NCBI GenBank assembly: GCA_946188165.1
Contig: CAMHTW010000004.1
Location: forward strand, 55,343 to 119,342
Direction of reading: 5' to 3'
DNA: 64,000 nt
Source of the DNA: an uncultured Prevotella sp.
Lineage (GTDB): Bacteria; Bacteroidota; Bacteroidia; Bacteroidales; Bacteroidaceae
Positions 35,836 through 45,252 of this stretch are shown piece after piece (the first letter of the stretch is position 1; the number at the start of each line of letters is the position of its first letter). The notes beneath the pieces were generated by a model, which searched no databases, was not told the DNA's origin, and saw only the letters and a program-made list of their open reading frames with translations. The position numbers and the translations under genes are program-made.

Positions 35836-37359
35836 TTAAAAGTTAATCAATAGTCCTGCATGAACAGCAAAGCCGTCACCACTCACGTTACTATTCTCAG
35901 TAATAGTCTTAAAGTTGTTGTCCTTTGACAGGGCAAACATATATTCTGGTGCTGCAAACACATATAGGTGTTGCATAGGTACAAGTACAAGCTTCGCACC
36001 AATGGTCAAAGCTTGCGATGAGGCTCCATCTCCGTAAATGGTGTTGCCTGTCTGTGCTGCATTGGCTGAAAGAAAGTTGTAGTTCCAGCCAACTTGTGGC
36101 GTGATGGCCAGATGGCGCATCAGTGGGAACTGATAGCCATACTTGACGCCGATGGACTGCATCTTATATTTCGTACCAGTGTTCATATCGCCACCCCAAT
36201 AAATAACGTCAGACTCTGTAAGTCCGAAGGTATAAGATGCCTGCAAGTCATGACGCTGATATACCACCCCCACAATAGCGCTAACACCTGTGAGCGAACG
36301 CAGGGTAAAGGCTCCACCAAAATAGAAAGCCAATGGTTTTACATAGGTAACTCGCTGCAGTGTCACTGTATCAAGTGTGGTCTCATTACGACGAACGGTA
36401 TATTCTTTGTTCTGTGTGACAAAGCCTTTACGGGTGAACTCCAACTGATAGGTGCCAACTTGTAGCGTCTGTGTCTCGCTGACATCTATCGGCGTTATCT
36501 TCACGTTACGAGGACGGGTGTAGACGTGCAGCCAGCCTGTATGTGGCACAGGAGCGTTTGCCTTCACTTCGTTCATCTGACGGGCCTTGACCACGAATGA
36601 CGTCATAGCCGGCTCGCTGTTGGCCTTGCGCGTCTCAATGGTGTAGTTGCCCTCGCGCAGTTGTGTGCGCCATTCGCCAGTACCCATGTTCTGACCGTTC
36701 AAGAATATATCTGCCCTATTGTCCACCTTTACGACGACATCGCCAAACAGGTGGCTCATGTCCTGCATCTCCACATGGATGAGCTGTTGGGTGTTAGACG
36801 ACTGATCCTGACTGGTAGTAATGACAGCTGTTGTCTCACCTTCAAAGCGGTCTCTGACAGCCTTAATGGTATGACGACCATAGTTCAAATATTTGCGCAC
36901 TGGTGAGAGACCACAGTCCTCACCATCAATGATAATATTGGCTTTAGCCACACCAGAGGTGATGGTGGCATAACGTCCCGTGCCAATATCAATCAGCATT
37001 TCGTAGGTCTTACCACCTTCAATGTTGATTGGGTAATAGTAGTCGCGAAGAACGCCATAGTCTGGATGTTGGATGATGAGTTTCTGAGCACGACGAGGCA
37101 CATAGAGCCAGATTTCGCCTGCATGCTCTTCTGAGGCTACGACACCCTGCATGCCACCATCGAAGCTAAAGCCGCGTTCAGGCGTCTGAATCTTGATAAG
37201 CGCCGCCGTCTCACCATTCATGTCTTGCTTTTGCGTTCCATAACGATTAGCTGTTAAGTCGTTCTCCAACAGCCTAAAGTCCAGCACCTTCATGTTCTGA
37301 GCCTCAGCCATTATAACAGCAATAGATCCTAACAGTATGATTGCCAATATTCGTTTCAT
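35836..37359 (-). CDS. PEGA-domain protein with C-terminal membrane barrel
   Basis: The 507-residue protein begins with a signal peptide (ILLGSIAVIMAEAQ). Several PEGA-like repeats follow, such as ANIIIDGEDCGLSPVRKYLN followed by YGRHTIKAV, and ADIFLNGQNMGTGEWRTQLREG. From about residue 340 alternating beta-strands with aromatics (FYFGGAFTLRSLTG ... GFAVHAGLLINF) and a terminal Phe indicate an outer-membrane beta-barrel. It may anchor or display the giant LRR/repeat protein, whose gene overlaps its start by 4 bp. Confidence 0.8.
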   Translation of the reverse strand: MKRILAIILLGSIAVIMAEAQNMKVLDFRLLENDLTANRYGTQKQDMNGETAALIKIQTPERGFSFDGGMQGVVASEEHAGEIWLYVPRRAQKLIIQHPDYGVLRDYYYPINIEGGKTYEMLIDIGTGRYATITSGVAKANIIIDGEDCGLSPVRKYLNYGRHTIKAVRDRFEGETTAVITTSQDQSSNTQQLIHVEMQDMSHLFGDVVVKVDNRADIFLNGQNMGTGEWRTQLREGNYTIETRKANSEPAMTSFVVKARQMNEVKANAPVPHTGWLHVYTRPRNVKITPIDVSETQTLQVGTYQLEFTRKGFVTQNKEYTVRRNETTLDTVTLQRVTYVKPLAFYFGGAFTLRSLTGVSAIVGVVYQRHDLQASYTFGLTESDVIYWGGDMNTGTKYKMQSIGVKYGYQFPLMRHLAITPQVGWNYNFLSANAAQTGNTIYGDGASSQALTIGAKLVLVPMQHLYVFAAPEYMFALSKDNNFKTITENSNVSGDGFAVHAGLLINF

Positions 37360-40300
37360 TTTCTTACTTTTTTACCGTTATGTAAATAGATTCCATTCTT
37401 CTTGGGTTCGCCCTGCAACTTCCGTCCTTGCAGGTCATACCATCCCTCATTTTCTCCATTTCTCATTCTCTCCATTTCAATAATGTCCGTAAGAACATTG
37501 TTGTCAAAGACTGGTATAGCCCAAGGCGCATTGCTACCCTCTACAGTCATATATGCCTCGAAGGGATGCACAGTACGCAAGCTACGGATAAAAGCACTAC
37601 CCTCCACCTCCGTTGCTGTATTCTGATGCCATTCGTTGCTGACATTCAGCGCCAAGATACTGCTGCTTGCCTCCTGCACCTGATAGTTTGCCACCAATCG
37701 CTTATTGCCATGCTGTCCTGTCGTTGCCTGATCCGAAGTAGCCACTTGTACATTGTTACCCACGAATTCGATGTAGCCAGACTGATTATAGCTCGAATGA
37801 TATAGTTCGTTGTTTGGCATACTAATAATATAAGGTACATTGGCCTTAATGGCATTACTTGCCTGCCAACCTTCCGCCGTCAACTGGTAGAGCCAGAAGG
37901 GACGCTGGCTGCTTCCATCCTGCCAAGCAACGTAAGGCACCAACTCTATTCCTTTAGCATTCGTAATCATCGCGACGTCGAAGGGGAGTACTATCGTCTC
38001 CCATCCCTGACAGGTCTTATAGCCTGATATCATGCTGTAATTGTGCTCATAGCTGATGCGCTTGGCTGTAAATTCCCTTGGGCAATAGAAGTTATTGCCT
38101 TCAGCAGCCTCCTTCAGCACAATGCTCTCAGCTTGGTTTCCCACCACAACATTCTGAATGGTCGAGGGTGCATACTCTGCCTTCTTCACATACAGCAGCA
38201 AATTGGGATTGCTCACCTGGGCAGTAAAAGCAACTTCCGGATCCCAGATGATAGCAGCCAAATCTTGATGTTCCTTCAGGGCATCCTCAGCAACATCCGT
38301 TACCGTCCACTTTTTACCCTCAGCCTCAAATGTTGCTGGTACCGTCAGAGTCAGTCCAAAGCTGCCACCATTCATTATCACAGTTTGCTCATCCTGAGAG
38401 ACGACACGATAGTTTACTTTCTCAAATGCCAAATCGCTGACGACCTCTATGAACTCTACTTCAAGCACATTGCTGCTGCTGACATTACTGATGGTATACT
38501 GGTTGTTGGTAATGCTTGAGGTTATATCTTCACCATTCAGTATCACACTCTTTACCTGGTGTCCTGCATCAGGTGTAAAAATGAATGTCGCATACGTCCC
38601 CTCAGCTATCGAAAGTTCCTTACTTGTATTGCGAATGTCCGTTCCGTTATAGCTGACAGTTCCGTTGCCTGTCGCCTTGACGGTTTGCGTAAACGTCACT
38701 ATAGGAATAGCTTCGAAGTTCACCTCAACGTTAGTTCCTGTTGTCACAGTAACGCTTAACTGACTGCCTGCCAACTGTGCCGTAATGTCCTCACTATTCA
38801 TCATAATGTTCCCTACACGATAGCCGTTGTCTGGCGTAACCGTAATAGTAACTACGCTTCCTTCTTTTACCATGAACTCACGGCTTTGGTTCCTGATGGT
38901 CTTTCCACCATAGTATAAGCTGCCGCTTCCTGATGCCGTAATGTTCAGTTCGTAAGTAGGTATAGGCTCAAATTCAACCTCTAAGGTATTATTCCCTGTG
39001 ATATTGCTAAGAGTGAGTTTCCCATCCAATATGTCAGATGTTACATCCTGCCCGTTCAGAACGACACGCTTTAGTCTGTTGTCAACATCAGCCTTTATCG
39101 CTATGGTGGCAGACGAACCATCCATCACTTTAAATGCCATAATGCCACTTCGAATGTCATTGTTGTTATATGATACTATACCATTTCCTGTAGAAGAAAT
39201 ACTAAGTGTGTGCATAATTGCCTCAAACTCTATCTCTATGGAAGTGTCGCCACTGATAGCGTCGATAGTGTATTGATTGTCAATAACCCTCGAAGTCACA
39301 TCCGTCCCATTTTGCTTCACACTTTTCAGCTTATAGTGGCTGTCTGCCGCAAGACTGATGACGACAGTGCTACCTTGCATGATGCTGTAAGTATCGTCTC
39401 CTTCCCGTATCGTCGTACCATTATAGGTGACTATACCATTGCCAATAGCTGTGATGCTCAAGGTATTTATGATAGGTTCGAATTCAACCTCCAAAGTATT
39501 GTCGCCCTTGATATTGCTGATAGTATACCGGCTATTGCTGACACTTGAAGTGACATCAATGTTATTTAGCTTCACGCTCTTTATTTGATAGTTGGCATCA
39601 GGCGTAAACTTCACGGTTGCCGAACTTCCTTCATTGACTGTAAACGAGTTGCTCTTTCCGCGAATCGATGTTTCATTGAAGGTTGCCAAACCATTACCTG
39701 TAGCCTTGATATTAAGAGTATGAGTGATTCCCTCGAACACTACATCCAAAGCATTGTCACTCTTGATATCACTAATAGTATATTGACCATTGACAATGCT
39801 TGACGCGATATCTACCCCATTCAACTTGACGCTCTTAAGCTTATAGTTAGAGTCAGGTGTAATCGTAATGACAGCTGACGTTCCTTCATTCACTGCGAAC
39901 GATTGCGTCTTACCTCTGACAGCTGTACTATAATAGGTAACACTACCATTCCCTGATGCTGTAATAGACAACGTGTGTGTGATTGCAGTGAAAGAAACAG
40001 ATAAAGTCGTATTCTCTGTGATATTACTGATAGTGTATTGGTTATTTACAACACTCGATGTAACATCAGTACCATTCACCATCACACTTGCAAGCCTAAA
40101 GCCAGCATCAGGTGCAATCGTAACTGTTGCCGAACTTCCCTCGTTGAGAGTAAACGTCTGCGTCTTGTCTCTGATAGCAGTACTGTTATAAGTCACACTA
40201 CCATTACCTGATGCCATAATAGACAATGTATGAGTTATGGCCTCGAATGTCACAGTAAGAGTAACATCCGCTGAGATATTGCCTATCGTGTATTTGTTGT

Positions 40301-43300
40301 CCACAACGCTCTCTGTCACATCTGTCCCATTGACCTTCACGCTTGCAATCTTATAACCTGCATCAGGAGTAAAGGTAACTGTAGCCGATGTTCCTTCATT
40401 CACAGTAAATGATTGTGTCTCACCTCGAATAGCAGTACTGTTATAGGACGCACTACCATTACCTGATGCCGTAATAGACAATGTATGAGTTATCGCCTCA
40501 AATGTCACAGTAAGAGTAACATCCGCTGAGATATTAGTAATCGTGTATGCATTGCTAACAACATTTGTTGTTACATCAGTCCCATTCACCTTCACACTTG
40601 CAAGCCTATACCCTGCATCTGGTATAAACGTAACTGTTGCCGATGTTCCTTCATTAACCGTAAATGTCTGCGTTTCATCTCTAATTGCAGTACTGTTATA
40701 AGTCGCACTGCCATTACCTGATGCCGTAATAGACAATGTATGAGTTATCGCCTCAAATGTCACAATAAGAGTAACATCCGCTGAGATATTAGTAATTGTG
40801 TATGTATTGCTAACAACATTTGTTGTTATATCAGTCCCATTGACCTTCACACTTGCAATTTTATAGCCAGCATCTGGCGTAAACGCAACCGTTGCTGATG
40901 TTCCTTCATTGACAGTAAACGTCTGCGTTTTGCCTTTGATGACATTATTGTCGTATGTCGCACTTCCATTATCAGTGGCTGTAATAGAAAGGGTGTGCGT
41001 AATAGCCTCGAACTCCACTTCAAGAGTATTATCACTCTTGATATCATTAATAGTATATTGATTCTTGCTGACACTCGACGTTATATCAGTACTGTTTAGT
41101 ATTACGCTCTTTATCTTATAGCCAGTATCTGGCGTAAACATGACAACAGCCGATGTCCCTTCGGTGATGGTAAAAGATTCTGTTTTACCTCGAACAGCCG
41201 TACTATTATATGTCGCGCTACCATTACCTATTGCCTTGATGCTTAGTATATGCGTTATCGCCTCAAACTCAACTTCAAGCGTGTTGTCGCTATTGATATT
41301 ACTAATCGTGTACTGATTATCAGTTACATCAGAAGTGATATCCAAATTATTTAATTTTATGCTCTTGACTTTGTTTCCCGCATCTGGAGTAATAGTCACT
41401 GTAGCAGAAGCTCCACTGTCCAAAGAATATGATTTCGTATTGTTCCTAATGCTTGTGTTGTTATACGATACGCTACCATTTCCAGAAGAAGTAATATTAA
41501 ACGTATATGTTGGTGGAATAGCTTCAAATTCCACCTCAATTGTTTTGTTACCTGTTACCAAGTTTATTGAATAGCGATTTAAAGAGATACTCGAAGTAGC
41601 AGTCTTTCCATCCACTAATAAACTCTTGATTCGATATCCATCGTCTGGCGTAAAGTAAATATTTGGGGAAGAGAACTCTTCAATACTAAATGATTTGCTT
41701 TCATCACGTATCGTTGTTCCAAGGTATTTTGCATAACCACCGCCTGTAGATTTTATTGTTAATGTATAGGTTATAGGATAAACAGCATCTGCAGAATATT
41801 CATTTCCATAGAAATCGTATCTAAAACGACAGGTGACAGGGGTATGTATGCCCAATGCACCAATGGTTGTGGAATACGTTACAGAAGAGCCTCCATCTAC
41901 AGTCCAATTTACACTCATTATGTTCCCTTCTTGATTCGTTGCGCCATCAATGAGTTGTAGACTTTTTAGCGTAACACTAAAATCGCTATTATTACTAAAT
42001 CGCCAATTAAGTTGACTTCCTGAATTGATGAGATCATTCGTTCGACTAATAGATCCACCAGCACTATATACAGATATATATTTTGTAATATCTATGCTTG
42101 GTGGAATCACTTCAAATGTCACCTCAAGCGTTGTGTTGGCTAATATACTACTAATTGTATAACTATTATTGACAATACTTGACGTAATATCGGTATCATT
42201 CAATTTTACACTTGCAACCCTATAGCCTGCATCTGGAGCAAACATGACCGTAACGGATGAACCTTCCTCTATCTCGAATGATTGCGTTTGGTTATTGATG
42301 GTTGTTTCATTATAAATGATAGATCCATTACCAGATACTGTTATTTGCAAAGAATGAGTATTGATTTCTTCAATTACTTCTTTAAAAAAATTACCCCATC
42401 CATAACAATTAAGATACTTTTCTTTAGTTCCCGAAGGGACATACAATATACGATTATGATGCCCACCACTACTTGAACTGAATGCATACGTCTCAAATGG
42501 TTCTGATATTTTTGAGTAAACCTCTTTTAATGTAGTACTAAATGCCTGTCGTCCAATAGAAGTCAAACTTGCAGGTAAGATTATTTTAGTAAGATTTGGG
42601 CAGCTCTCAAAAGCGTTTTCCCCAATAGTCGTTAATGTATTGGGTAAGACAATATCAGTAAGTTTACTACAACCTGCAAAAGCTGATTTTCCAATTGACG
42701 TTATTGACTGAGGAATTACTATAGATTCAAGACTCTGACAACTTAAAAAAACATAATCGGTAATTACTGTAAGTGAATTAGGTATAATAATCGATTTTAG
42801 GCTAGAGCAGCCCCAAAAAGCAGAACTCTCAATCGTAGTTATTTGGTCTGGTAAAACAATATTTTCTAATGAACTACAATTGTAAAAGGCTTGTAATTGA
42901 ATGGTTTTTAGATTCTCCGATAAAGCGACTGACTGTAAAGCATCATCCCCCATAAAAGCAGCTTTGCCAATAGTTGTAATTGTACTAGGCATAGTTATTG
43001 ATTTTAGACTTCTACAGCCCTCGAGTAATCCTTCACTTATGGTTGTTATAGAGTTGGGTAAATCTATACTTTCCAAAGACGATTCTTCAAAAGCTTTTAT
43101 TTCCATGAAACATATTGTATTAGAAATGTGGATTGAAGAAATTTTGCAACCATAAAATGCATTTAGACCAATCCCTATTACGGAATATGTGTTCTCGGAA
43201 GAATTACTTACAGTTTCGGGTATCGTAATGCCACCTGTATACGATTGACTAATAGCGGGAACCCAATACTCTCCTCTTCCAACTTGACAAGTTTTATCAG

Positions 43301-43463
43301 TTTCGCTAATAACTTTGAAGGTCATATCAATTCCTTCCACCGTCTTAGCAGTGAATACATCACCATCAGCAGCAAAAGATGGTGTGACTATAATACATAG
43401 CAGTGTTACCGCTAACATCCGCAATGATCTAACAACAGTCATATTCATCATTCCGTTAGTCAT
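37356..43463 (-). CDS. Giant BspA-type LRR protein with 14 beta-repeats
   Basis: This 2035-residue secreted protein has a signal peptide, then about ten BspA-type LRR_5 units (residues 90-340; for example TIGKAAFMGDDALQSVALSE). About fourteen bacterial-repeat domains of about 85 residues follow, each framed by HTLSITASGNGSATYNST at its start and TLEVEFEAIT at its end. Repeats 4-9 are the most alike. A unique 100-residue stretch lies between repeats 1 and 2. The chain ends in a C-terminal domain and the sorting tail YDLQGRKLQG...GIYLHNGKKVRK. BspA proteins bind host proteins or other bacteria. Confidence 0.93.
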   Translation of the reverse strand: MTNGMMNMTVVRSLRMLAVTLLCIIVTPSFAADGDVFTAKTVEGIDMTFKVISETDKTCQVGRGEYWVPAISQSYTGGITIPETVSNSSENTYSVIGIGLNAFYGCKISSIHISNTICFMEIKAFEESSLESIDLPNSITTISEGLLEGCRSLKSITMPSTITTIGKAAFMGDDALQSVALSENLKTIQLQAFYNCSSLENIVLPDQITTIESSAFWGCSSLKSIIIPNSLTVITDYVFLSCQSLESIVIPQSITSIGKSAFAGCSKLTDIVLPNTLTTIGENAFESCPNLTKIILPASLTSIGRQAFSTTLKEVYSKISEPFETYAFSSSSGGHHNRILYVPSGTKEKYLNCYGWGNFFKEVIEEINTHSLQITVSGNGSIIYNETTINNQTQSFEIEEGSSVTVMFAPDAGYRVASVKLNDTDITSSIVNNSYTISSILANTTLEVTFEVIPPSIDITKYISVYSAGGSISRTNDLINSGSQLNWRFSNNSDFSVTLKSLQLIDGATNQEGNIMSVNWTVDGGSSVTYSTTIGALGIHTPVTCRFRYDFYGNEYSADAVYPITYTLTIKSTGGGYAKYLGTTIRDESKSFSIEEFSSPNIYFTPDDGYRIKSLLVDGKTATSSISLNRYSINLVTGNKTIEVEFEAIPPTYTFNITSSGNGSVSYNNTSIRNNTKSYSLDSGASATVTITPDAGNKVKSIKLNNLDITSDVTDNQYTISNINSDNTLEVEFEAITHILSIKAIGNGSATYNSTAVRGKTESFTITEGTSAVVMFTPDTGYKIKSVILNSTDITSSVSKNQYTINDIKSDNTLEVEFEAITHTLSITATDNGSATYDNNVIKGKTQTFTVNEGTSATVAFTPDAGYKIASVKVNGTDITTNVVSNTYTITNISADVTLIVTFEAITHTLSITASGNGSATYNSTAIRDETQTFTVNEGTSATVTFIPDAGYRLASVKVNGTDVTTNVVSNAYTITNISADVTLTVTFEAITHTLSITASGNGSASYNSTAIRGETQSFTVNEGTSATVTFTPDAGYKIASVKVNGTDVTESVVDNKYTIGNISADVTLTVTFEAITHTLSIMASGNGSVTYNSTAIRDKTQTFTLNEGSSATVTIAPDAGFRLASVMVNGTDVTSSVVNNQYTISNITENTTLSVSFTAITHTLSITASGNGSVTYYSTAVRGKTQSFAVNEGTSAVITITPDSNYKLKSVKLNGVDIASSIVNGQYTISDIKSDNALDVVFEGITHTLNIKATGNGLATFNETSIRGKSNSFTVNEGSSATVKFTPDANYQIKSVKLNNIDVTSSVSNSRYTISNIKGDNTLEVEFEPIINTLSITAIGNGIVTYNGTTIREGDDTYSIMQGSTVVISLAADSHYKLKSVKQNGTDVTSRVIDNQYTIDAISGDTSIEIEFEAIMHTLSISSTGNGIVSYNNNDIRSGIMAFKVMDGSSATIAIKADVDNRLKRVVLNGQDVTSDILDGKLTLSNITGNNTLEVEFEPIPTYELNITASGSGSLYYGGKTIRNQSREFMVKEGSVVTITVTPDNGYRVGNIMMNSEDITAQLAGSQLSVTVTTGTNVEVNFEAIPIVTFTQTVKATGNGTVSYNGTDIRNTSKELSIAEGTYATFIFTPDAGHQVKSVILNGEDITSSITNNQYTISNVSSSNVLEVEFIEVVSDLAFEKVNYRVVSQDEQTVIMNGGSFGLTLTVPATFEAEGKKWTVTDVAEDALKEHQDLAAIIWDPEVAFTAQVSNPNLLLYVKKAEYAPSTIQNVVVGNQAESIVLKEAAEGNNFYCPREFTAKRISYEHNYSMISGYKTCQGWETIVLPFDVAMITNAKGIELVPYVAWQDGSSQRPFWLYQLTAEGWQASNAIKANVPYIISMPNNELYHSSYNQSGYIEFVGNNVQVATSDQATTGQHGNKRLVANYQVQEASSSILALNVSNEWHQNTATEVEGSAFIRSLRTVHPFEAYMTVEGSNAPWAIPVFDNNVLTDIIEMERMRNGENEGWYDLQGRKLQGEPKKNGIYLHNGKKVRK

Positions 43464-43742
43464 ATTATTTTATCGTTTTTAGTTTCTTTTACTGTACAGC
43501 AGAAGCGCGGGACTGCTTACCAGTTCCGAATGGAGGTCGTAGGAAAAACCTTAATGTGAAATTGGGTCCACAGCCCCACGCATATAGCGTGGAACCGTTG
43601 TGCCCTCTTGCACATTTGAATGAAAGTTTCCTACGTTTCCATTCGCAAGGTTGGTGCATAACGCTCCTTCTGCCAGAGCGGGTCCTTCTCCAACCTAAAG
43701 GTCGGAGTGTGGCGTTGCATTCCCACTCTGCCTGCAAAGATA
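43464..43742 (-). promoter_or_regulatory. Promoter and long structured leader of the LRR operon
   Basis: On the minus strand TATCTTTG is at 43735-43742, with ATTG 19 bp upstream. The following 265 nt before the ATG holds several perfect stems: CGCTC/GAGCG (43662-43680), CCACGC/GCGTGG (43576-43592), and a long pair at 43527-43546 with 43627-43645 sharing CGAATGGA and CGTAGGAAA. This GC-rich block differs from the AT-rich flanks. It could be a folded 5' UTR or a separate repeated RNA element. Confidence 0.5.
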
Positions 43743-43962
43743 GATAATATTTTTGAAACCACAATGAAAAAGTGCAAGAAAATTGGATTCAGGTGGTTTA
43801 TCGGTAGTAAACAGTGATAAAACCAAGATGTTTCGAATTTTACTTTCGGAGTAATCGGAAATACTCCAAGAGTATTCAAAATTTCTTTCGGAGTAATAAT
43901 TCAAGCAGAAACCCTAGGAAATTTCAGCACCGTCCCGCTTTTCATTTTTTGTTATCGTTTTC

Positions 43963-43993
43963 TTTGTTTATTCAGAATTAATTGTTAAATTTG
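43963..43993 (+). promoter_or_regulatory. Promoter of the 59-residue gene and DUF6169-like gene
   Basis: TTTG at 43963-43966 and TAAATTTG at 43986-43993 are 19 bp apart, and the ATG is at 44023. Upstream, 43860-43876 is an AATACTC/GAGTATT hairpin set between two TTTCGGAGTAAT direct repeats. Confidence 0.6.
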
Positions 43994-44022
43994 CACCCAG
44001 AATTAGTAAATAAACAATCATT

Positions 44023-44202
44023 ATGGAGACAAAGGAATCTACATATACACAAAGAACTCCTGAAGAAATCAGGGCATGGTTCTATCGTGCAAAAGCTCGA
44101 ATCGCCGCTCGTGAAGAAAAGATTAGGGCAATGTATGCCGAAGAACTGCACATGAAAGAAGAAGCAGAGAAGAAACATGTTTATGAATTGGAGCCAGCTT
44201 AA
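44023..44202 (+). CDS. Small charged protein, 59 residues
   Basis: The frame METKESTYTQRTPEEIRAWF continues as a highly charged, probably helical chain rich in Arg, Lys and Glu. It ends ELEPA three bases before the DUF6169-like start. A consensus promoter precedes it and translational spacing supports a two-gene operon. I recognise no family. Its size and order would suit an antitoxin or a chaperone for the next protein, but no sequence feature proves that. Confidence 0.65.
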   Translation: METKESTYTQRTPEEIRAWFYRAKARIAAREEKIRAMYAEELHMKEEAEKKHVYELEPA

Positions 44203-44205
44203 TTC

Positions 44206-44703
44206 ATGAATAGACTTGAAATTGCTTTTATCAATGTTTTTTCTCCATACAAAGTCTGGAACAGGGGTGAGGTTCTTTATTTTGAAACGGACAAAGGATG
44301 TAGATATGCTATCGATTTTGAAATAGAAGAACATCCGCTTTTTCAGGCCTATTGGTTTAATCTCACCAACCTTGACCATATTGCGTCGCCTAATGATATT
44401 AAAATCATGCAGACCGTGTTTTGTGTAATAGACGAGTTCTTCCGCACAAATCCTGACATACTGCTTTACATGTGCAGCACAGCTGGTGAGCAACAAGCAC
44501 AGAGAGCAAGACTTTTCTCTTATTGGTTTAATAAGGCAGGACAACAGGAACGCTATTATTTCAGAACTGTTGAGGTGAAAGGAGAAGAACCAGGAACCAA
44601 AGAGTACATTGCGATTATCATCCCACGAAATCATCCAAAAGCAGAAGAAGTCCTTGCTGTTTTTGACAAAGAAACTGGGATGTTCAACGCGATGAAGCCC
44701 TAA
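44206..44703 (+). CDS. DUF6169-like protein
   Basis: The 165-residue soluble protein has the order YAIDFEIEEHPLFQAYWFNL, then FCVIDEFFRTNPDILLYMCS, RARLFSYWFN and YIAIIIPRNHPKAEEVL, which I recall from the DUF6169 family of Bacteroidota. The function is unknown. It follows the 59-residue gene by 3 bp and is followed by three tandem hairpins that may end the transcript. Confidence 0.65.
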   Translation: MNRLEIAFINVFSPYKVWNRGEVLYFETDKGCRYAIDFEIEEHPLFQAYWFNLTNLDHIASPNDIKIMQTVFCVIDEFFRTNPDILLYMCSTAGEQQAQRARLFSYWFNKAGQQERYYFRTVEVKGEEPGTKEYIAIIIPRNHPKAEEVLAVFDKETGMFNAMKP

Positions 44704-44729
44704 TTCGTTCACTACACACATAAGAGATT

Positions 44730-44791
44730 AGTCCGTCCCGACGGACTGCCAGTCCGCTCCCTACGGACTACGAGTCCGAAGCCTTCGGACT
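44730..44791 (+). repeat. Three tandem AGTCCG hairpins
   Basis: Three consecutive perfect hairpins open with AGTCCG and close with CGGACT, spaced by 3 nt: 44730-44747 (8-bp stem), 44751-44769 (6-bp stem, 7-nt loop) and 44773-44791 (8-bp stem, 3-nt loop). The loops differ, so the arms are maintained while the loops vary. The 44704-45252 spacer otherwise contains only the 98-bp repeat, a promoter and two tiny leader ORFs. Confidence 0.85.
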
Positions 44792-44886
44792 GGGAGTTTT
44801 CATTAATCGGACTGAACGCAAGTTTTAAATGAACAAGACAATTATCCGATGGATCGAACGCGAAAAATCAAGGAATTCGAAAATGT

Positions 44887-44984
44887 CCCTCACATACTCA
44901 CATGGCCCATTTCAAAGTCCGATGTACAAAGGGCTGAAGGCACGTGAGGGATATTCGTTCTCCCTCACGTCTCCCTCACATTTT
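44887..44984 (+). repeat. 98-bp inverted repeat, left copy
   Basis: This segment matches the reverse complement of 46475-46572 at 93 of 98 positions. It carries CCCTCAC/GTGAGGG heptamers at 44887, 44944, 44962 and 44973, and a perfect 10-bp hairpin, ACGTGAGGGA with TCCCTCACGT, at 44942-44970. Together with its partner it flanks the VirE-like gene. Confidence 0.9.
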
Positions 44985-45102
44985 TGGAGCTCGTCACTCA
45001 CCTTACTCAACTTGTAGATAAAGGAAGATAGATGAAGATAGAAGGAGATAAAAGACAATGAGCGAAAATGAAATGTTAAATCGTCGGATTTTAGCCAAAT
45101 TA

Positions 45103-45134
45103 TTTGCAAACAGCAAAATATTTTTGTACCTTTG
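45103..45134 (+). promoter_or_regulatory. Promoter and leader of the VirE-like gene
   Basis: TTTG at 45103-45106 and TACCTTTG at 45127-45134 are 20 bp apart. The leader carries two overlapping tiny frames, 45152-45202 (16 residues) and 45199-45243 (14 residues, joined by ATGA), ending 9 bp before the main ATG. Confidence 0.65.
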
Positions 45135-45252
45135 CAGAGCATTTCAAAAAAATGCAAAGCTGGATAACAGAAATCATGGATAACACAAGAAAAACACCAT
45201 GAAAAACCAGCCAATAACAACATTATTAACAATCTTCGATTAACAAAAAACT

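Noticed and set aside
43489..43764. 91-codon frame on the minus strand rich in Arg, Trp and Cys
   Set aside because: Its start lies upstream of the likely -7 box at 43735-43742 and the region is better explained as a folded leader or repeat element. It is kept as a finding, not a gene.
44829..45017. 62-codon frame in the left 98-bp repeat, with a similar frame in the right copy (46388-46588)
   Set aside because: The similarity follows from the DNA repeat. Most of the few base differences change the amino acid, as expected for non-coding sequence, and no promoter fits.
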